From Chloroflexota bacterium (lineage in GTDB: Bacteria > Chloroflexota > Limnocylindria > Limnocylindrales > CSP1-4), in the NCBI GenBank assembly GCA_021790715.1, contig JAJYGK010000212.1, forward strand, positions 1-39,591: a stretch of 39,591 nucleotides of DNA, given 5' to 3'. The translations under genes and the position numbers were made by a program. The notes under the pieces are model-generated. The model was not told where the DNA came from and searched no databases. It saw nothing but the letters and a program-made list of their open reading frames with translations. Positions within the stretch are counted from its first letter, which is position 1; every line of letters begins with the position of its first letter. Below are positions 38,365-39,591 of this stretch, piece by piece.

Positions 38365-39591
38365 ATGCGGCTCTACGCCCCCTCGCCGCTGACGGACGTT
38401 CTCGATCGGCTCCTCGAGGACGCCGACGTCGCCCGTGCCGTCGTCGAGCACCGCGTCGTTCCCGCCACGGAGGCGGCCTTCGCCCCGCTTCCCGCCTGGG
38501 TGGATCCGCGCCTCGCGGACGGGCTCGCCGCGGCAGGAATCGAGCGCCTCTGGACACACCAGGCGCTCGCGGCCGACGCGCTGCACGCCGGCAGCGACGT
38601 CGTCGTGGCGACACCGACCGCGTCGGGCAAGACGCTCTGCTACAACCTGCCCGTCCTGCAGGCCGTCGCCGACGATCCGGCCGCCCGGGCGCTCTATCTG
38701 TTCCCCACCAAGGCGCTCGGCCAGGACCAGGTGGCCGCGTTCCGCGCCCTGGCCGCCGCCTCCGGGCTCGGCGTCGCCTGCGCCACGTACGACGGCGACA
38801 CGCCGGCGCCGATCCGGTCCACGATCCGCTCCGCCGGGCAGGTCGTCGTGACGAACCCGGACATGCTCCACGCCGAGATCCTGCCGCACCACACCAAGTG
38901 GTTCCAGCTGTTCGAGCAACTGCAGTACGTCGTCATCGACGAGCTGCACACCTACCGCGGCGTGTTCGGGAGCCACGTGGCGAACGTCCTGCGCCGGCTG
39001 CTCCGCGTCTGCGAGCACTACGGCAGCCACCCCGTGATCGCCTGCTCCTCGGCGACCATCGGCAACCCGGCCGAGCTCGCGCGGCTCCTCACCGGTCGCG
39101 ACGCCGCGTGCATCGCGGAGAGCGGCGCGCCGTCGGGCGAGCGGCACGTGCTGGTGCTCGATCCGCCGCTCGTCGATGCGACGCTCGGCGGGCGTGCCAG
39201 CACGTTCGCACTCGCCGAACGGGTCGCGCTCGCGTTCCTGCGAGCCGGGCACCAGACCATCGTGTTCGGTCGGTCGCGCGTGAGCGTGGAGCTCCTGCTG
39301 ACGGCCCTGCGCGAGGCGATGCGCGAGGGCCGGGGCCCCGGCGAGCGGGTGCGCGGCTACCGGGGCGGCTACCTGCCCACCGAGCGGCGCGCGATCGAGC
39401 GGGGCCTGCGGGCGGGCGAGATCCTGGGCGTCGTGAGCACCAACGCGCTGGAGCTCGGCGTCGACATCGGCGGGCTCGACGCATCGGTCCTCGTCGGATA
39501 CCCGGGATCGATCGCGGCGACGCGGCAGCAGATGGGCCGCGCCGGCCGCCGGCAGGGAACGAGCGTGTCGGTCCTGGTCGCCGGATCCGGT
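38365..39591 (+). CDS. DEAD/DEAH-box helicase, MrfA/YprA-type, C-terminal part outside the window
   Basis: 409 codons to the right edge, still open. Motif I VATPTASGKTLCYNLPVL, Ia LFPTKALGQDQ, motif TNPDMLH, II VVIDELHTYRGVFGSH, III CSSATIGNP, IV TIVFGRSR, V VSTNALELGVDIGGLDA, VI QQMGRAGRR. The order and spacing match the MrfA (YprA) type 3'-to-5' DNA helicase of bacterial DNA repair; the zinc-containing DUF1998 C-terminus expected for this family would lie beyond the window. ATG 38365 has GGAGG 4 nt upstream. Divergent from the FtsB-like gene; no repair partner (MrfB) is visible. Confidence 0.93.
   Translation, partial: MRLYAPSPLTDVLDRLLEDADVARAVVEHRVVPATEAAFAPLPAWVDPRLADGLAAAGIERLWTHQALAADALHAGSDVVVATPTASGKTLCYNLPVLQAVADDPAARALYLFPTKALGQDQVAAFRALAAASGLGVACATYDGDTPAPIRSTIRSAGQVVVTNPDMLHAEILPHHTKWFQLFEQLQYVVIDELHTYRGVFGSHVANVLRRLLRVCEHYGSHPVIACSSATIGNPAELARLLTGRDAACIAESGAPSGERHVLVLDPPLVDATLGGRASTFALAERVALAFLRAGHQTIVFGRSRVSVELLLTALREAMREGRGPGERVRGYRGGYLPTERRAIERGLRAGEILGVVSTNALELGVDIGGLDASVLVGYPGSIAATRQQMGRAGRRQGTSVSVLVAGSG

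Noticed and set aside
1..39591. A hidden defence or novel multi-gene immune system
   Set aside because: I looked for nuclease, toxin-antitoxin, reverse transcriptase, methylase or CRISPR signs; only housekeeping and signalling genes were found. The MrfA-type helicase alone is not evidence for defence.

Overview
The window is about 39.6 kb of very GC-rich bacterial chromosome, densely coding and mostly on the minus strand. GTG and TTG starts are common and 4-bp GTGA/ATGA stop-start overlaps recur. The gene set is housekeeping: histidyl-tRNA synthetase, Rel, TopA, MurE, MurJ, DprA, FtsH, FtsB-like, tRNA-Met. Gene order, a stand-alone TrpB2 behind a tRNA-Trp-sensing T-box, and protein style suggest an uncultured Chloroflexota-type lineage (inference; Actinomycetota or a sister phylum cannot be excluded without a tree). 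No phage, insertion sequence, plasmid or CRISPR locus is visible.

Layout: (1) 1-3.9 kb: hisS (cut by the left edge) diverges from a tiny HExxH protein, followed by rel. (2) 4-14 kb: one tightly coupled minus-strand unit, topA-xerC/D-murJ-femAB-murE-femAB-femAB, joining DNA topology and dimer resolution with peptidoglycan precursor building and flipping and three putative bridge-forming transferases. (3) 14-19 kb: a membrane-anchored CAP-domain protein with a small partner, then yifB(comM)-dprA for DNA uptake. (4) 19-24.3 kb: a CheY-ParA fusion of the CpaE/TadZ type, an NfeD-slipin pair, and tyrA-Nudix. (5) 24.4-27.3 kb: an orphan LuxR-type response regulator, a zinc-ribbon protein, and trpB2 with its own promoter and T-box. 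(6) 27.4-30.6 kb: DnaB-like ATPase-ppa-HAD-thpR. (7) 30.8-35.8 kb: M20 peptidase, ftsH, tRNA-Met with terminator, and an M19 dipeptidase homologue lacking several expected metal ligands. (8) 35.9-39.6 kb: ctaG, an FMN split-barrel protein, an FtsB-like protein and the start of an MrfA/YprA-type helicase (cut by the right edge).

The most coherent pattern beyond gene content is promoter architecture. Many first genes of transcription units have a TAnnnT-type -10 element ending only 6-9 nt before the start codon and no Shine-Dalgarno sequence, which predicts leaderless mRNAs (hisS, HExxH gene, rel, topA, CAP gene, yifB, tyrA, ftsB-like). Other units have normal leaders with GGAGG sites (nfeD, response regulator, DnaB-like, ftsH, helicase). 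This pattern also settles several start codons. I did not find a clearly new multi-gene system. The best candidates for follow-up are the three-FemAB cell-wall operon, the leaderless promoter set, the Trp T-box on trpB2, the M19 homologue with an altered metal site, and the DnaB-like ATPase operon.
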